In this document: positions 1 through 6,374 of the stretch, piece by piece
Numbering within the stretch: position 1 is the stretch's first letter
How the letters are laid out: each line of letters begins with the position of its first letter
NCBI GenBank assembly: GCA_028682985.1
Contig: JAJRAE010000025.1
Span: forward strand, 1 to 7,976
Direction: 5' to 3'
From: Methanobacterium sp.
GTDB lineage: Archaea; Methanobacteriota; Methanobacteria; Methanobacteriales; Methanobacteriaceae
DNA: 7,976 nucleotides
Notes under the pieces: generated by a model
Databases searched by the model: none
What the model was told of the DNA's origin: nothing
Seen by the model: the letters and a program-made list of their open reading frames with translations, nothing else
Program-made: the position numbers and the translations under genes

Positions 1-437
1 CTTAACTGAATAACTGCCTCATAATACCCTGATGCATATTTGCTGCACTCATTACACACATTCTTATTTATAAGAACATTAACCTGATATTCCTGGGATA
101 GTTCTGTTCCCAGTACTTTGCCGGTTACTGTTAGAATAAATTCCAATGTAGATCCCCGGATGTTTCCAAGTTCGGGTGTGATATGAACATTTTCAACTGA
201 TTCGGTCACTTCTAAATGTTCCATTATGGTTTGAACTGCCTTTTCTTCAACTGATAAATTGGAGTCAAACCATCTGCCTTTTTCCTGCATTGATCCACAC
301 TGAGTACAGATGGTTAGATCGAGGGTATCAGGTACACTAATTAAATTAAAATCAGATAAAAAACAAGATTGGCAGAGACCATTTGAAAGTATTTCTTCAG
401 TATTCCCGCACTGAGGACAGAATGCTTGGCCTTTCAA
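1..437 (-). CDS. NMD3-like protein, N-terminal part (cut by the left window edge)
   Basis: Reading the minus strand from a TTG at 435-437 gives 145 uninterrupted codons to the window edge. The translation shows paired zinc-binding cysteines: C7/C10 with C22/C25 (FCPQCG...GLCQSC), C44/C47 (CTQCG), and C128/C131 followed by SGYYEAVIQL. This arrangement, with the GYYEA(V/I)IQL signature, is typical of the NMD3 family. In eukaryotes NMD3 is the adaptor for nuclear export of the 60S subunit. Archaea have no nucleus, so a role in binding or maturing the large ribosomal subunit is inferred. The start is uncertain: an in-frame TGA lies at 450-452 and no ATG or GTG follows it, so TTG at 437 is the best candidate (ATT is the only other option). 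The ribosome site before it is weak (TAGAG). The gene begins about 30 bases after the aIF2 beta stop on the same strand, which suggests co-transcription. The C-terminal part is not visible. Confidence 0.85.
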   Translation of the reverse strand, partial: MKGQAFCPQCGNTEEILSNGLCQSCFLSDFNLISVPDTLDLTICTQCGSMQEKGRWFDSNLSVEEKAVQTIMEHLEVTESVENVHITPELGNIRGSTLEFILTVTGKVLGTELSQEYQVNVLINKNVCNECSKYASGYYEAVIQL

Positions 438-467
438 TGTAATCTCTACTCAGATATTAGAAAAAGT

Positions 468-875
468 TTAAAGGGATTTTAGGGGGGCTTTGGCACCGCA
501 GGCTTCACATTTTAATAGGAATATACGTTCTTCCCTGACTATGCGGGTGTCCGGCCGGTTGCATTCATGGCACATGATGAATCTATTCACGTAGTCATCT
601 ATTCGATCGTTTATCAGATAGTGGGTGAATTTTCCCTGCATTATGGCCCGGCTGCCTTCCAGATTTCCGGCGGTTCCCAGTTCACGCAGAAGGAATTTCA
701 GTATGTGTTGAGGGTCCCGGTTCAGAGCATCGGCAATTTCTGAGAAATTCTGTATCATGGTCCGATTTCCTTGGATCATGGAATAGGCTTTGGGCACCTG
801 GAATCTCTTAGTTTCCAAAACTTTTTGGGGCAGTTGTTCTATGGCCCGGTCTAATAATTCGTTATAATCACTCAT
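468..875 (-). CDS. eif2b: Translation initiation factor aIF2 subunit beta
   Basis: This encodes a 135-residue protein, the usual size of archaeal aIF2 beta, a subunit of the heterotrimer that carries initiator Met-tRNA to the small ribosomal subunit. The N-terminal helix (MSDYNELLDRA, residues 1-11) is the part that docks on the gamma subunit in this family. The central domain (about 25-98) contains the family stretch around IQNFSEIADALNRDP and KFLLRELGTAG. A C-terminal C4 zinc ribbon is formed by C102/C105 (MCHEC) and C123/C126 (KCEAC). An in-frame ATG at 897-899 would add eight residues, but the near-perfect AGGAGGT at 884-890 lies between the two ATGs, 8 bases before the one at 873-875. 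The shorter form is therefore the clear choice. The gene lies downstream of mcm and just upstream of the NMD3-like gene, all on one strand. Confidence 0.96.
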   Translation of the reverse strand: MSDYNELLDRAIEQLPQKVLETKRFQVPKAYSMIQGNRTMIQNFSEIADALNRDPQHILKFLLRELGTAGNLEGSRAIMQGKFTHYLINDRIDDYVNRFIMCHECNRPDTRIVREERIFLLKCEACGAKAPLKSL

Positions 876-883
876 GATAAAAT

Positions 884-890
884 ACCTCCT
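884..890 (-). promoter_or_regulatory. Shine-Dalgarno site that sets the aIF2 beta start
   Basis: The minus strand reads AGGAGGT, an almost full match to the archaeal 16S anti-Shine-Dalgarno sequence, with 8 bases to the ATG at 873-875. It sits downstream of the longer-ORF ATG at 897-899 and so rules that start out. Confidence 0.85.
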
Positions 891-955
891 ATAAATCAAA
901 AAAATAACCTTTAAGAAAAAGGGATAAATTTTAGTTATTAATAATTAATCTTTTA

Positions 956-965
956 TTTATATATA
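956..965 (-). promoter_or_regulatory. Possible TATA box for aIF2 beta-NMD3
   Basis: Within the AT-rich spacer downstream of mcm, the minus strand reads a TATATAAA-like box. Transcription would start about 25 bases further, near 935, giving a leader of about 60 bases with the strong AGGAGGT site. This would let the translation genes be transcribed separately from mcm. The whole spacer is AT-rich, so the box could be a chance match. Confidence 0.35.
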
Positions 966-974
966 TTATTTGTT

Positions 975-1046
975 ATTAAAAAGAACTTGGTTTCTTTAAT
1001 TAAATAAAAAAGTAAAATTGATTTAACATTACCAAAAAATAATAAG
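975..1046 (-). terminator. Possible U-tract terminator region after mcm
   Basis: Immediately after the mcm stop, the minus strand has two runs of six T (plus-strand A-runs at 1034-1039 and 1006-1011). These are followed by a weak stem, AAAGAA (980-985) pairing with TTCTTT (992-997) around a 6-base loop. U-tracts are the usual signal for archaeal intrinsic termination. Weak or partial termination here is an inference; read-through into aIF2 beta cannot be excluded. Confidence 0.35.
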
Positions 1047-3068
1047 TTAAACCACCTTATAATAACCCTGTTTGGGCTCGTAGATGGTTCCATTTCTTTT
1101 AAGGAATCTGATAACTTCTTCTGCTTTCTCTTCATCCATGTTGAACCGGTTTTCCAGTTCATCCATAAGCATCTGTTTCGGTGCCTTTCCATTGTATTCG
1201 TCTTCCAGCTGCTTAATGGTCTGGGCAACTATGCGGAACTTATCCCGGTCTGATTTAGGAGTTCTCCCTTCCACCTTGTCTATATCTACTTTACCGGTTT
1301 CTGGGTCGTATCCCACTTGTTTTAAACATTTCTGCTGCAGTAGAATTGCTCTTCGGGCATCATAGTCTGTTACTTCATGGCCCAGTCTTATGCGGGCGCT
1401 GGCTTCTGATAATCTCACCAGAGCTTCCAGCTGCCGGGCGGTTATGGTAACCGGCGAATCTTCCTCTTCATCCACTCCTCCTCTCATACCCACATAGAAT
1501 TCCTGCAGAACTCTCATGGCTTCTTTGGTCAGTTTGGGGTGAATTTCTTTTCGGGCGTAGGCTATGTATTTACGTAGGAGTTCCGGTTCTATTTCGAAGG
1601 GAATAGAGGTGTCTCTGTGGATTCTGAGTATGTGACTGGCCAGTCTTTTATCACGTTCGGGGTCTGGTTTATCCTCAATTACGAATATCAGATCAAAACG
1701 GGATAAAATGGTTGATGGAAGGTTAATCTGTTCGGCGGTTGGTTTGAAACGGTCGAATCTGCCGTATTTGGGGTTTGCCGCTGCCAGTACTGAACACCTG
1801 GAGTTCAATGTGGCCATTATCCCGGCCTTAGCTATGCTGATGGTCTGCTGTTCCAGAGCTTCGTGTATGGCTGATCGGTCCTCTGGACGCATCTTATCCA
1901 GTTCATCTACACAGACGTTACCCCGGTCACCTAACACCAGGGCTCCAGCTTCAAGAGACCATCCGCCTAGTTCGTCACGCACAGCTGCTGCAGTAAGACC
2001 CACACCACTGGTTCCTTTTCCACTGGTGTAGATTCCACGGGGTGCCAGTTTAGATACGTATTTAAGCATCTGAGATTTACCAATACCCGGGTCACCCACA
2101 ATGAGTATATGGATATCTCCCCTGATCCTGGTTTTATCCTCCAGTAATTTGGCAGAACCTCCAAATAACTGCAGGGCGATGGCTTCTTTAACTCCTCGGT
2201 ACCCCTGTATGGATGGTGCTGTGGAGTTTATGATTTTATCAAAGACATTGGGGTCATCGGCAAGTTTTTTTATCTCTTTTATATCTGCCGGGTCAATTTT
2301 AAGTTCTTCAAATTCCTGTTCCAGAGGTTCTATATAGTTCCCGTATATGTAGTTTCTAAAGCGTTTGGTTTTCTCATCCCGCACGGTTTTAAGCTGTCCA
2401 GTTATCCGGACAATATCTCCCGGTGTTAACTCATCCACCAGGTCATCCTCCAGCACTACCAGTATTTGGCGGGGTTGTTCACCTCCGGAAAGATTTTCCA
2501 GCGGTTCCTGCAGTTTAGTGGTCTGGGTGTCCATGAATTCAGATTCATCCTGAAGTATGCGGAATGATCTTCCACCACATTCCTGGCAGATAGCTGGTTC
2601 GCTGATTAAACTAGTCCTCTGGGGTATTTCGTGCAGCCTCATACAGCTTCGACATTCAAAAGTAGCATTTAATATTCTGGGCCGTATTTCATCAGTTTTA
2701 CGAACTATCCCGTCCACAGCTACAAATTTACCTATATATTTACTGCGCAGAAACCTGAGGGGGATGTTGTTCCGGATATTCTCAAATCTAATGTTTAAAT
2801 CTGCATTTTTACGAAGTGGGTCTATATTTCTTATTGCCTTCTGGGCTGCCTTTATAACATCCTCTGGTTTCTCTAATAATAGATCAGCAAGGTCGGCATA
2901 AAACATTTCCAGATCCATATAATTTACCACTATGGATCGTTCATCGGGATATTTCTCCAGGGCTTCAAATACTTTGTCCTTATATTTATCACTGCTAAAG
3001 AAATCCTCGAATTTAGCTACTGATGTTTTTGTTTTATCTGTTGCAATTTCAGCTGATGTTGGGGGCAT
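1047..3068 (-). CDS. mcm: Replicative DNA helicase MCM (minichromosome maintenance protein)
   Basis: This 673-residue protein is the archaeal replicative helicase, which forms a ring and unwinds DNA 3'-to-5' at the fork using ATP. It is full length for the family (about 650-700) and contains no intein. The N-terminal domain has a C4 zinc site at C139/C142 and C161/C164 and a basic DNA-binding hairpin around 229-238 (VRDEKTKRFR). The AAA+ domain has Walker A GDPGIGKS (325-332), the helix-2 insert around 357-379, Walker B VCVDELDKM (385-393) with D388/E389, the presensor-1 hairpin around 411-421 with K414, sensor 1 N432, and the arginine finger in LSRFD (R457). A winged-helix domain fills about 600-673. 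The start at ATG 3066-3068 is preceded by AAGGAGA (3078-3084), 9 bases upstream. From memory the sequence is very close to M. thermautotrophicus MCM. It leads the aIF2 beta-NMD3 block and is divergent from the coiled-coil gene. Confidence 0.99.
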   Translation of the reverse strand: MPPTSAEIATDKTKTSVAKFEDFFSSDKYKDKVFEALEKYPDERSIVVNYMDLEMFYADLADLLLEKPEDVIKAAQKAIRNIDPLRKNADLNIRFENIRNNIPLRFLRSKYIGKFVAVDGIVRKTDEIRPRILNATFECRSCMRLHEIPQRTSLISEPAICQECGGRSFRILQDESEFMDTQTTKLQEPLENLSGGEQPRQILVVLEDDLVDELTPGDIVRITGQLKTVRDEKTKRFRNYIYGNYIEPLEQEFEELKIDPADIKEIKKLADDPNVFDKIINSTAPSIQGYRGVKEAIALQLFGGSAKLLEDKTRIRGDIHILIVGDPGIGKSQMLKYVSKLAPRGIYTSGKGTSGVGLTAAAVRDELGGWSLEAGALVLGDRGNVCVDELDKMRPEDRSAIHEALEQQTISIAKAGIMATLNSRCSVLAAANPKYGRFDRFKPTAEQINLPSTILSRFDLIFVIEDKPDPERDKRLASHILRIHRDTSIPFEIEPELLRKYIAYARKEIHPKLTKEAMRVLQEFYVGMRGGVDEEEDSPVTITARQLEALVRLSEASARIRLGHEVTDYDARRAILLQQKCLKQVGYDPETGKVDIDKVEGRTPKSDRDKFRIVAQTIKQLEDEYNGKAPKQMLMDELENRFNMDEEKAEEVIRFLKRNGTIYEPKQGYYKVV

Positions 3069-3077
3069 TAAAATAGT

Positions 3078-3084
3078 TCTCCTT
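3078..3084 (-). promoter_or_regulatory. Ribosome-binding site of mcm
   Basis: The minus strand reads AAGGAGA, with 9 bases to the ATG at 3066-3068. It supports the annotated N-terminus MPPTSAEIA. Confidence 0.75.
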
Positions 3085-3283
3085 TAAAAATTTTATAGAG
3101 TTTAGATGATGATAAATGTAATGGTAAATTAATTTTTGTAATAATAATTAATTAAATATTATTATATGGGATAATTTAAATACTTATATGTAAACTTAAA
3201 TAATGAAGATGCTATTTACGTGATTTGCATTAATAAAATAGTTGCATTCTTTTTATGTTCTATTACATATTACAAAATTATTT
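3085..3283. promoter_or_regulatory. AT-rich divergent promoter region between mcm and the coiled-coil gene
   Basis: This spacer is strongly AT-rich and must carry promoters for both directions. On the plus strand, TTAATAAAATA (3230-3240) would place a transcription start near 3260 with a short leader to the TTG at 3296. A second candidate, TTTAAATACTTATATG (about 3175-3190), would give a longer leader. On the minus strand, AT-rich words at about 3140-3180 could serve mcm, but none stands out. No tRNA, origin repeat or conserved small ORF was seen. Confidence 0.4.
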
Positions 3284-3289
3284 AGAGGT
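3284..3289 (+). promoter_or_regulatory. Ribosome-binding site deciding a TTG start
   Basis: AGAGGT lies 6 bases before the TTG at 3296-3298. It is the only Shine-Dalgarno-like element in the region. The first possible TTG of the open frame, at 3242, has none. Confidence 0.6.
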
Positions 3290-3295
3290 AAAAAA

Positions 3296-3733
3296 TTGAG
3301 AAGATCACGCTTGAATTTATTTAAGGCCACTTCAATGACCATATCATTACTGGGAATAATAATGGTACTGGTAACCATTGGAATTGGTGGATACTTACTT
3401 TTCCAGGCTTTATCATCAACCATATCCACTGATGTGGGTAGCGGCACATCTTATGATAAAATAGCTGCATTGAAGGCCGATTATAACTCTCTAAACAGCC
3501 AATATGCTGAAACTAAGATATCCATTGAAAAAATGAATAATAAAAACGCTACTACCTCTTATGACCTGGCCGAGTTGGAGTTAATAAGTGCGCAAACCGA
3601 TATTGCGGATGCTGAAAGTGCAATAACTGCAAAAAAATCCTCAGATGAAATTAATAGTAGGATTGAACAGGCTCAAAAGCAGCTGGTAGTGGCTAACCAG
3701 GCTTTAAAGGATTTACAGGCTGAATATCTTTAA
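3296..3733 (+). CDS. Unknown membrane-anchored coiled-coil protein
   Basis: From TTG at 3296 this gives 145 residues. The frame is open from 3242, but the upstream TTG has no ribosome site, whereas AGAGGT sits 6 bases before 3296. The N-terminus is basic (RRSR, residues 2-5). One hydrophobic segment follows at about 14-38 (ISLLGIIMVLVTIGIGGYLL). Then comes a polar, Ala/Lys/Glu/Gln-rich region, about 53-145, with heptad-like spacing: IAALKADYNSL near its start and IEQAQKQLVVANQALKDL near its end. This predicts a single-pass protein with a short cytoplasmic N-terminus and a coiled coil on the outer face, by the positive-inside rule. I do not recognise the family. A tether or spacer at the cell envelope, or a partner subunit of a membrane complex, would fit but is speculation. 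It is divergent from mcm and 166 bases upstream of the acyltransferase, with T-rich DNA between, so an operon with it is not obvious. Confidence 0.75.
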   Translation: MRRSRLNLFKATSMTISLLGIIMVLVTIGIGGYLLFQALSSTISTDVGSGTSYDKIAALKADYNSLNSQYAETKISIEKMNNKNATTSYDLAELELISAQTDIADAESAITAKKSSDEINSRIEQAQKQLVVANQALKDLQAEYL

Positions 3734-3775
3734 TTATTTCATTTTCTATTAAAACTAAAATTCCTTTTCATTTTA
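3734..3775 (+). terminator. Possible T-rich terminator after the coiled-coil gene
   Basis: T-rich DNA follows the stop codon and includes the repeated word TTTCATTTT at 3737-3745 and 3766-3774. Tandem U-rich tracts without a strong hairpin are typical of archaeal termination. No clear stem was found. Confidence 0.35.
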
Positions 3776-3862
3776 AACTTATTCTAAAGATATTATTGTA
3801 AATTTAAAAGTTAATTTAAAATCAAATAAGAACCATTTAACTCTGTTTAGCTGAATTTAACA

Positions 3863-3874
3863 AAATTTAATATG
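3863..3874 (+). promoter_or_regulatory. Possible TATA box for a near-leaderless acyltransferase transcript
   Basis: AAATTTAATATG is centred about 30 bases before the ATG at 3900. Archaeal transcription starts about 25 bases after the TATA centre, so the transcript would begin within a few bases of the start codon. This fits the absence of any Shine-Dalgarno site between 3880 and 3899. The surroundings are AT-rich, so the assignment is tentative. Confidence 0.4.
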
Positions 3875-3899
3875 TTCAGATCACATAAAATTACAACGT

Positions 3900-5024
3900 A
3901 TGAGTTCATCAAAAACCCATATTTTGAAAATAGATCTCATTAAGGGTTTGGCTATTTTAGCGGTTGTTCTTACACATTCCCTTCCATATGATGGAAATTT
4001 CATGACGTTAAGAATGCTGAGCATCTCTATGGCGTTACCCATTTTTATACTACTTATGGGCAGGAATATGGCCGCGTCTTTTAAGAAACATCAGTATCTT
4101 GAATCCAATGGATTAATCTCTTCTAAATATTTTAAAAATCGGTTGAAACGCTTTTTATATCCATTTATACCAATTTTTATGCTATCAATCATGCTTGGGA
4201 TTATTTTTAACAGGGATATCTATCTGGGAATCTTAAATCTGGTGGGATATCTTCCTTTACCCGGACCTGGTAATTACTTCGTAACAGTGCTATTACAGTT
4301 CGTGATTATATTTCCTTTACTCTACTTTTCATATCAACGCCATCCACGTTTAACTCTATTATTTGCGTTTTTAATCAGTTTTATATTTGAATTGTTCTCC
4401 TCTAATTTAAATGCCTTTAATTCGGACTCCTATCTTTATTATGCCAATATATTGCGATATTTATTCCTGATTACACTGGGATTGTGGGTTTTTGAAGGTT
4501 TTGAACCCAAAAAAAGAATTAGATCATCACGAGAATCATATCTGGTGATGGTGGGACTTGCTATTAGTATTATATATCTAATGGCGTTTTCTGTATTCCA
4601 CTGGGAATTTCCCTTTTTCAACAATTTTTGGGGCACTGAATACCCTACTTTAGGGTCTTACGTCTTTTTAATGGCATTTTATCCATTGGCTATTTATATG
4701 CTGGCTTACCGGATATTGCCATCAAATTCCCATAATAAGCTGGTTAGATCAATTCAATATTTGGGAAAGGCGTCTTACCATATTTTCCTGGTTCAAATAC
4801 TTTTCTTCGCAGTTTTATACAATCCTTATTCCATTATTTTGAGGCATGAACTCTTTGGAATCAACCACGAATTTATAGTAGGCTTGTTTGCCATTATAAT
4901 AAGTCTGGGAGTAACCATCTCGGCAGGGGTGCTCTTTTACAAGTACGAGGACAAATTAATAAAGCTAATAGATATGGTATATGATTTTAATAAAAATTTA
5001 ATTGACATTAGAAGGTCAAAGTAA
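3900..5024 (+). CDS. Multi-pass membrane acyltransferase, acyltransferase-3 (OafA/NodX-like) family
   Basis: This 374-residue protein is hydrophobic throughout, with about ten predicted membrane segments (roughly 12-28, 41-56, 87-104, 126-144, 150-167, 183-199, 214-231, 252-271, 294-311, 326-346). The N-terminus, KIDLIKGLAILAVVLTHSL (10-28), is the family signature, with the conserved histidine at H26. A basic stretch, YFKNRLKRFLYPF (77-89), and a C-terminal LGKASYHIFLVQ (288-299) also match family motifs. Members move acyl groups, often acetyl, onto sugars of surface polysaccharides or glycans at the membrane. The acceptor here is unknown; a cell-wall or exported glycan is the likely class. 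The ATG at 3900 is the only sensible start because the signature begins nine residues later. It lacks a ribosome site. The gene converges with the rRNA methyltransferase. It may be lineage-specific, since the flanking genes are housekeeping. Confidence 0.85.
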   Translation: MSSSKTHILKIDLIKGLAILAVVLTHSLPYDGNFMTLRMLSISMALPIFILLMGRNMAASFKKHQYLESNGLISSKYFKNRLKRFLYPFIPIFMLSIMLGIIFNRDIYLGILNLVGYLPLPGPGNYFVTVLLQFVIIFPLLYFSYQRHPRLTLLFAFLISFIFELFSSNLNAFNSDSYLYYANILRYLFLITLGLWVFEGFEPKKRIRSSRESYLVMVGLAISIIYLMAFSVFHWEFPFFNNFWGTEYPTLGSYVFLMAFYPLAIYMLAYRILPSNSHNKLVRSIQYLGKASYHIFLVQILFFAVLYNPYSIILRHELFGINHEFIVGLFAIIISLGVTISAGVLFYKYEDKLIKLIDMVYDFNKNLIDIRRSK

Positions 5025-5051
5025 ACATAATCTAAATAGATGTAATTAAAT

Positions 5052-5070
5052 CCTAAATTACATATTTAGG
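5052..5070. terminator. Perfect inverted repeat between convergent genes, possible two-way terminator
   Basis: CCTAAAT (5052-5058) and ATTTAGG (5064-5070) are exact reverse complements around a 5-base loop. The element lies in the 54-base gap between the acyltransferase stop and the methyltransferase stop, where a terminator for both directions would be expected. The stem is short and AT-rich, and no long T-run follows on either side, so a role in mRNA 3'-end formation is inferred only from position. Confidence 0.5.
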
Positions 5071-5078
5071 TAAAATCA

Positions 5079-5678
5079 CTATTTTTTAGCGATTATATAC
5101 ATTTCCACGCTTTTTTTTCGTGAGGAAGGGGGTTTAGTGGTTTTAACACTTTTAAATACCTTTTTAAGTTCTTTTAGTAGGTTTTCAAATTCCTCTCCCT
5201 GGAATGCCTTAATTACTATTCTACCTCGGGGTTTTAATATTAACCTGGCTATTTTAACTACTCCCAGTGCCAGTTCCAGGGCACATAGTTGATCAACATC
5301 CTTTACACCACTGAGCTTGGGGGATGCATCTGAAAGAATAACATCTACTTTTCCTCTAGTAATCTTTTCTATATTTTCAATGGTGTCTTCACTGTTGAAA
5401 TCCCCCACTATTCCCACGAAGTTACTGGCTTCCATGGGTTTGATTCGCTGCAGGTCCACACCTACCACCAGTCCTTCTTCACCTACTTTTTCCAGGGCAA
5501 CCTGGGACCATCCTCCAGGGGCCGCGCCTAAATCCACCACCACATCTCCATTTTTTATTATATTGAATTTTTTGTTTAACTGGAGAAGTTTGTAAGAAGC
5601 ACGGGAGTGGTAACTCTCTTTTTTAGCCATCTTGTAATAAGGCTCCTGTTTTCTCTCTTTATTCCATTTTTTACTCAT
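5079..5678 (-). CDS. rlmE: rRNA 2'-O-ribose methyltransferase, RlmE/FtsJ (RrmJ) family
   Basis: This 199-residue protein is a SAM-dependent Rossmann-fold methyltransferase. The SAM loop is DLGAAPGGWSQ (49-59). The catalytic K-D-K-E tetrad of the FtsJ family is present as K30, D117 (LSDASP), K157 (VIKAFQG) and E192 (SVEMYI). The spacing agrees with E. coli RrmJ K38-D124-K164-E199 to within one residue. The E. coli enzyme methylates U2552 in the A-loop of 23S rRNA; the archaeal homologue is expected to modify the matching position. The chain ends soon after the fold, so no C-terminal TRAM domain, found in some archaeal relatives, is present. The start codon overlaps the phosphoesterase stop by 4 bases (ATGA at 5675-5678), with AGGAGT a few bases upstream inside the preceding gene. 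This is a classic sign of translational coupling. Confidence 0.95.
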   Translation of the reverse strand: MSKKWNKERKQEPYYKMAKKESYHSRASYKLLQLNKKFNIIKNGDVVVDLGAAPGGWSQVALEKVGEEGLVVGVDLQRIKPMEASNFVGIVGDFNSEDTIENIEKITRGKVDVILSDASPKLSGVKDVDQLCALELALGVVKIARLILKPRGRIVIKAFQGEEFENLLKELKKVFKSVKTTKPPSSRKKSVEMYIIAKK

Positions 5679-6205
5679 TTTACTCCTGGTCCTTTAAAGT
5701 TAAGTGATTTGCATATGGGATTTCCAATTTTTATTATCTGACTTTCCACCTTTCTATCATCTATTTCCAGAAGCATCACTGAGGGATCCGACATCCGGGG
5801 TACAGTAGGACTCCCCGGGTTTAAAAGTAGCACTTCATCCAATTCTTTAATAAAAGCCCAGTGTGTATGGCCGGTTATCAATATGTCAACACCCAGTTCC
5901 AGAGCTATGTATTTGAGCTGCTGGGTATCTCCTCGGGGATAAACTTCACCATGGTTGAGCCCTATACGGTGTCCGTGCAGGGTAATTATCTCATTTACTG
6001 GTAAATCCATGCTGTAATATTTATCCATGTTACCCTGCACACAGTATGTGGGTGCCAGATCCTGGAGCTGTTTTAACACATCGACTGACACTAGATCACC
6101 GGCGTGAAAGATCATATCCACATCTTTAAATACTTCAAAGACTATTCCTGGTATTTTTTGGGCTCTTTCAGGTATATGGGTGTCGGATATAACTCCAATA
6201 AGCAT
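5675..6205 (-). CDS. Metallophosphoesterase, YfcE/MJ0936 type
   Basis: This 176-residue protein is a calcineurin-like phosphoesterase of the small YfcE/VPS29/MJ0936 group, which binds two metal ions and splits phosphodiesters in vitro. The metal ligands appear in order: D8 and H10 (SDTH), D37 (HAGD), N59 (GNMD), H85 (NHGE), and H113 and H115 (TGHTH), followed by the family NPGS turn (129-132). Length is normal. The physiological substrate of this group in archaea is not settled. The start ATG at 6203-6205 has AGGAG (6214-6218) 8 bases upstream. It is the first gene of a two-gene operon and overlaps the FtsJ-type methyltransferase by 4 bases, which hints at an RNA-related job but does not prove it. 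It is divergent from topoisomerase I. Confidence 0.93.
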   Translation of the reverse strand: MLIGVISDTHIPERAQKIPGIVFEVFKDVDMIFHAGDLVSVDVLKQLQDLAPTYCVQGNMDKYYSMDLPVNEIITLHGHRIGLNHGEVYPRGDTQQLKYIALELGVDILITGHTHWAFIKELDEVLLLNPGSPTVPRMSDPSVMLLEIDDRKVESQIIKIGNPICKSLNFKGPGVK

Positions 6206-6245
6206 ATTATAAACTCCTAATGGGGGGATTGAAAAATTTTGTTTT

Positions 6246-6278
6246 TTTTATGTGAAAATTTAGATTTATTTTATGTGA
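6246..6278 (-). repeat. Paired 10-base direct repeat in the phosphoesterase leader region
   Basis: The minus strand reads TCACATAAAA at 6269-6278 and again at 6246-6255, 23 bases apart (about two helical turns). The pair lies just downstream of the likely TATA box, where an archaeal repressor would block RNA polymerase. The same word also occurs on the plus strand at 3881-3890 before the acyltransferase. No regulator is known for it, so the operator role is inferred. Confidence 0.4.
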
Positions 6279-6374
6279 TATACATATTTTATATACTTCA
6301 GTTGAATAATATTGTTAAGATTATAAAATTATCATTCTAATAACTAATATTAATACCAGTTAAACACATTATCC

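Noticed and set aside
1084..2901. Several open frames on the plus strand opposite mcm
   Set aside because: They are shadows of the strongly conserved mcm reading frame, with no ribosome sites and no recognisable protein features.
1047..3068. Intein in MCM, as seen in several archaea
   Set aside because: Walker A, Walker B and arginine-finger motifs follow one another at normal spacing and the length of 673 is ordinary, so no insertion is present.
3121..3170. AATTAATT-type inverted repeats upstream of mcm
   Set aside because: They are low-complexity A/T words expected in such AT-rich DNA; no distinct stem or spacing stands out.
3085..3295. AT-rich divergent spacer next to mcm as a replication origin
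   Set aside because: I see no origin-recognition-box repeats and no orc1/cdc6 gene nearby. AT-richness alone is ordinary for intergenic DNA here.
3242..3295. Longer N-terminus for the coiled-coil protein from TTG at 3242
   Set aside because: There is no ribosome site before it, and the AGAGGT at 3284-3289 lies inside this extension and points to the TTG at 3296.
3982..3996. Inverted repeat TTCCAT-ATG-ATGGAA
   Set aside because: It lies inside the acyltransferase coding frame (codons for LPYDGN) and is short enough to arise by chance.
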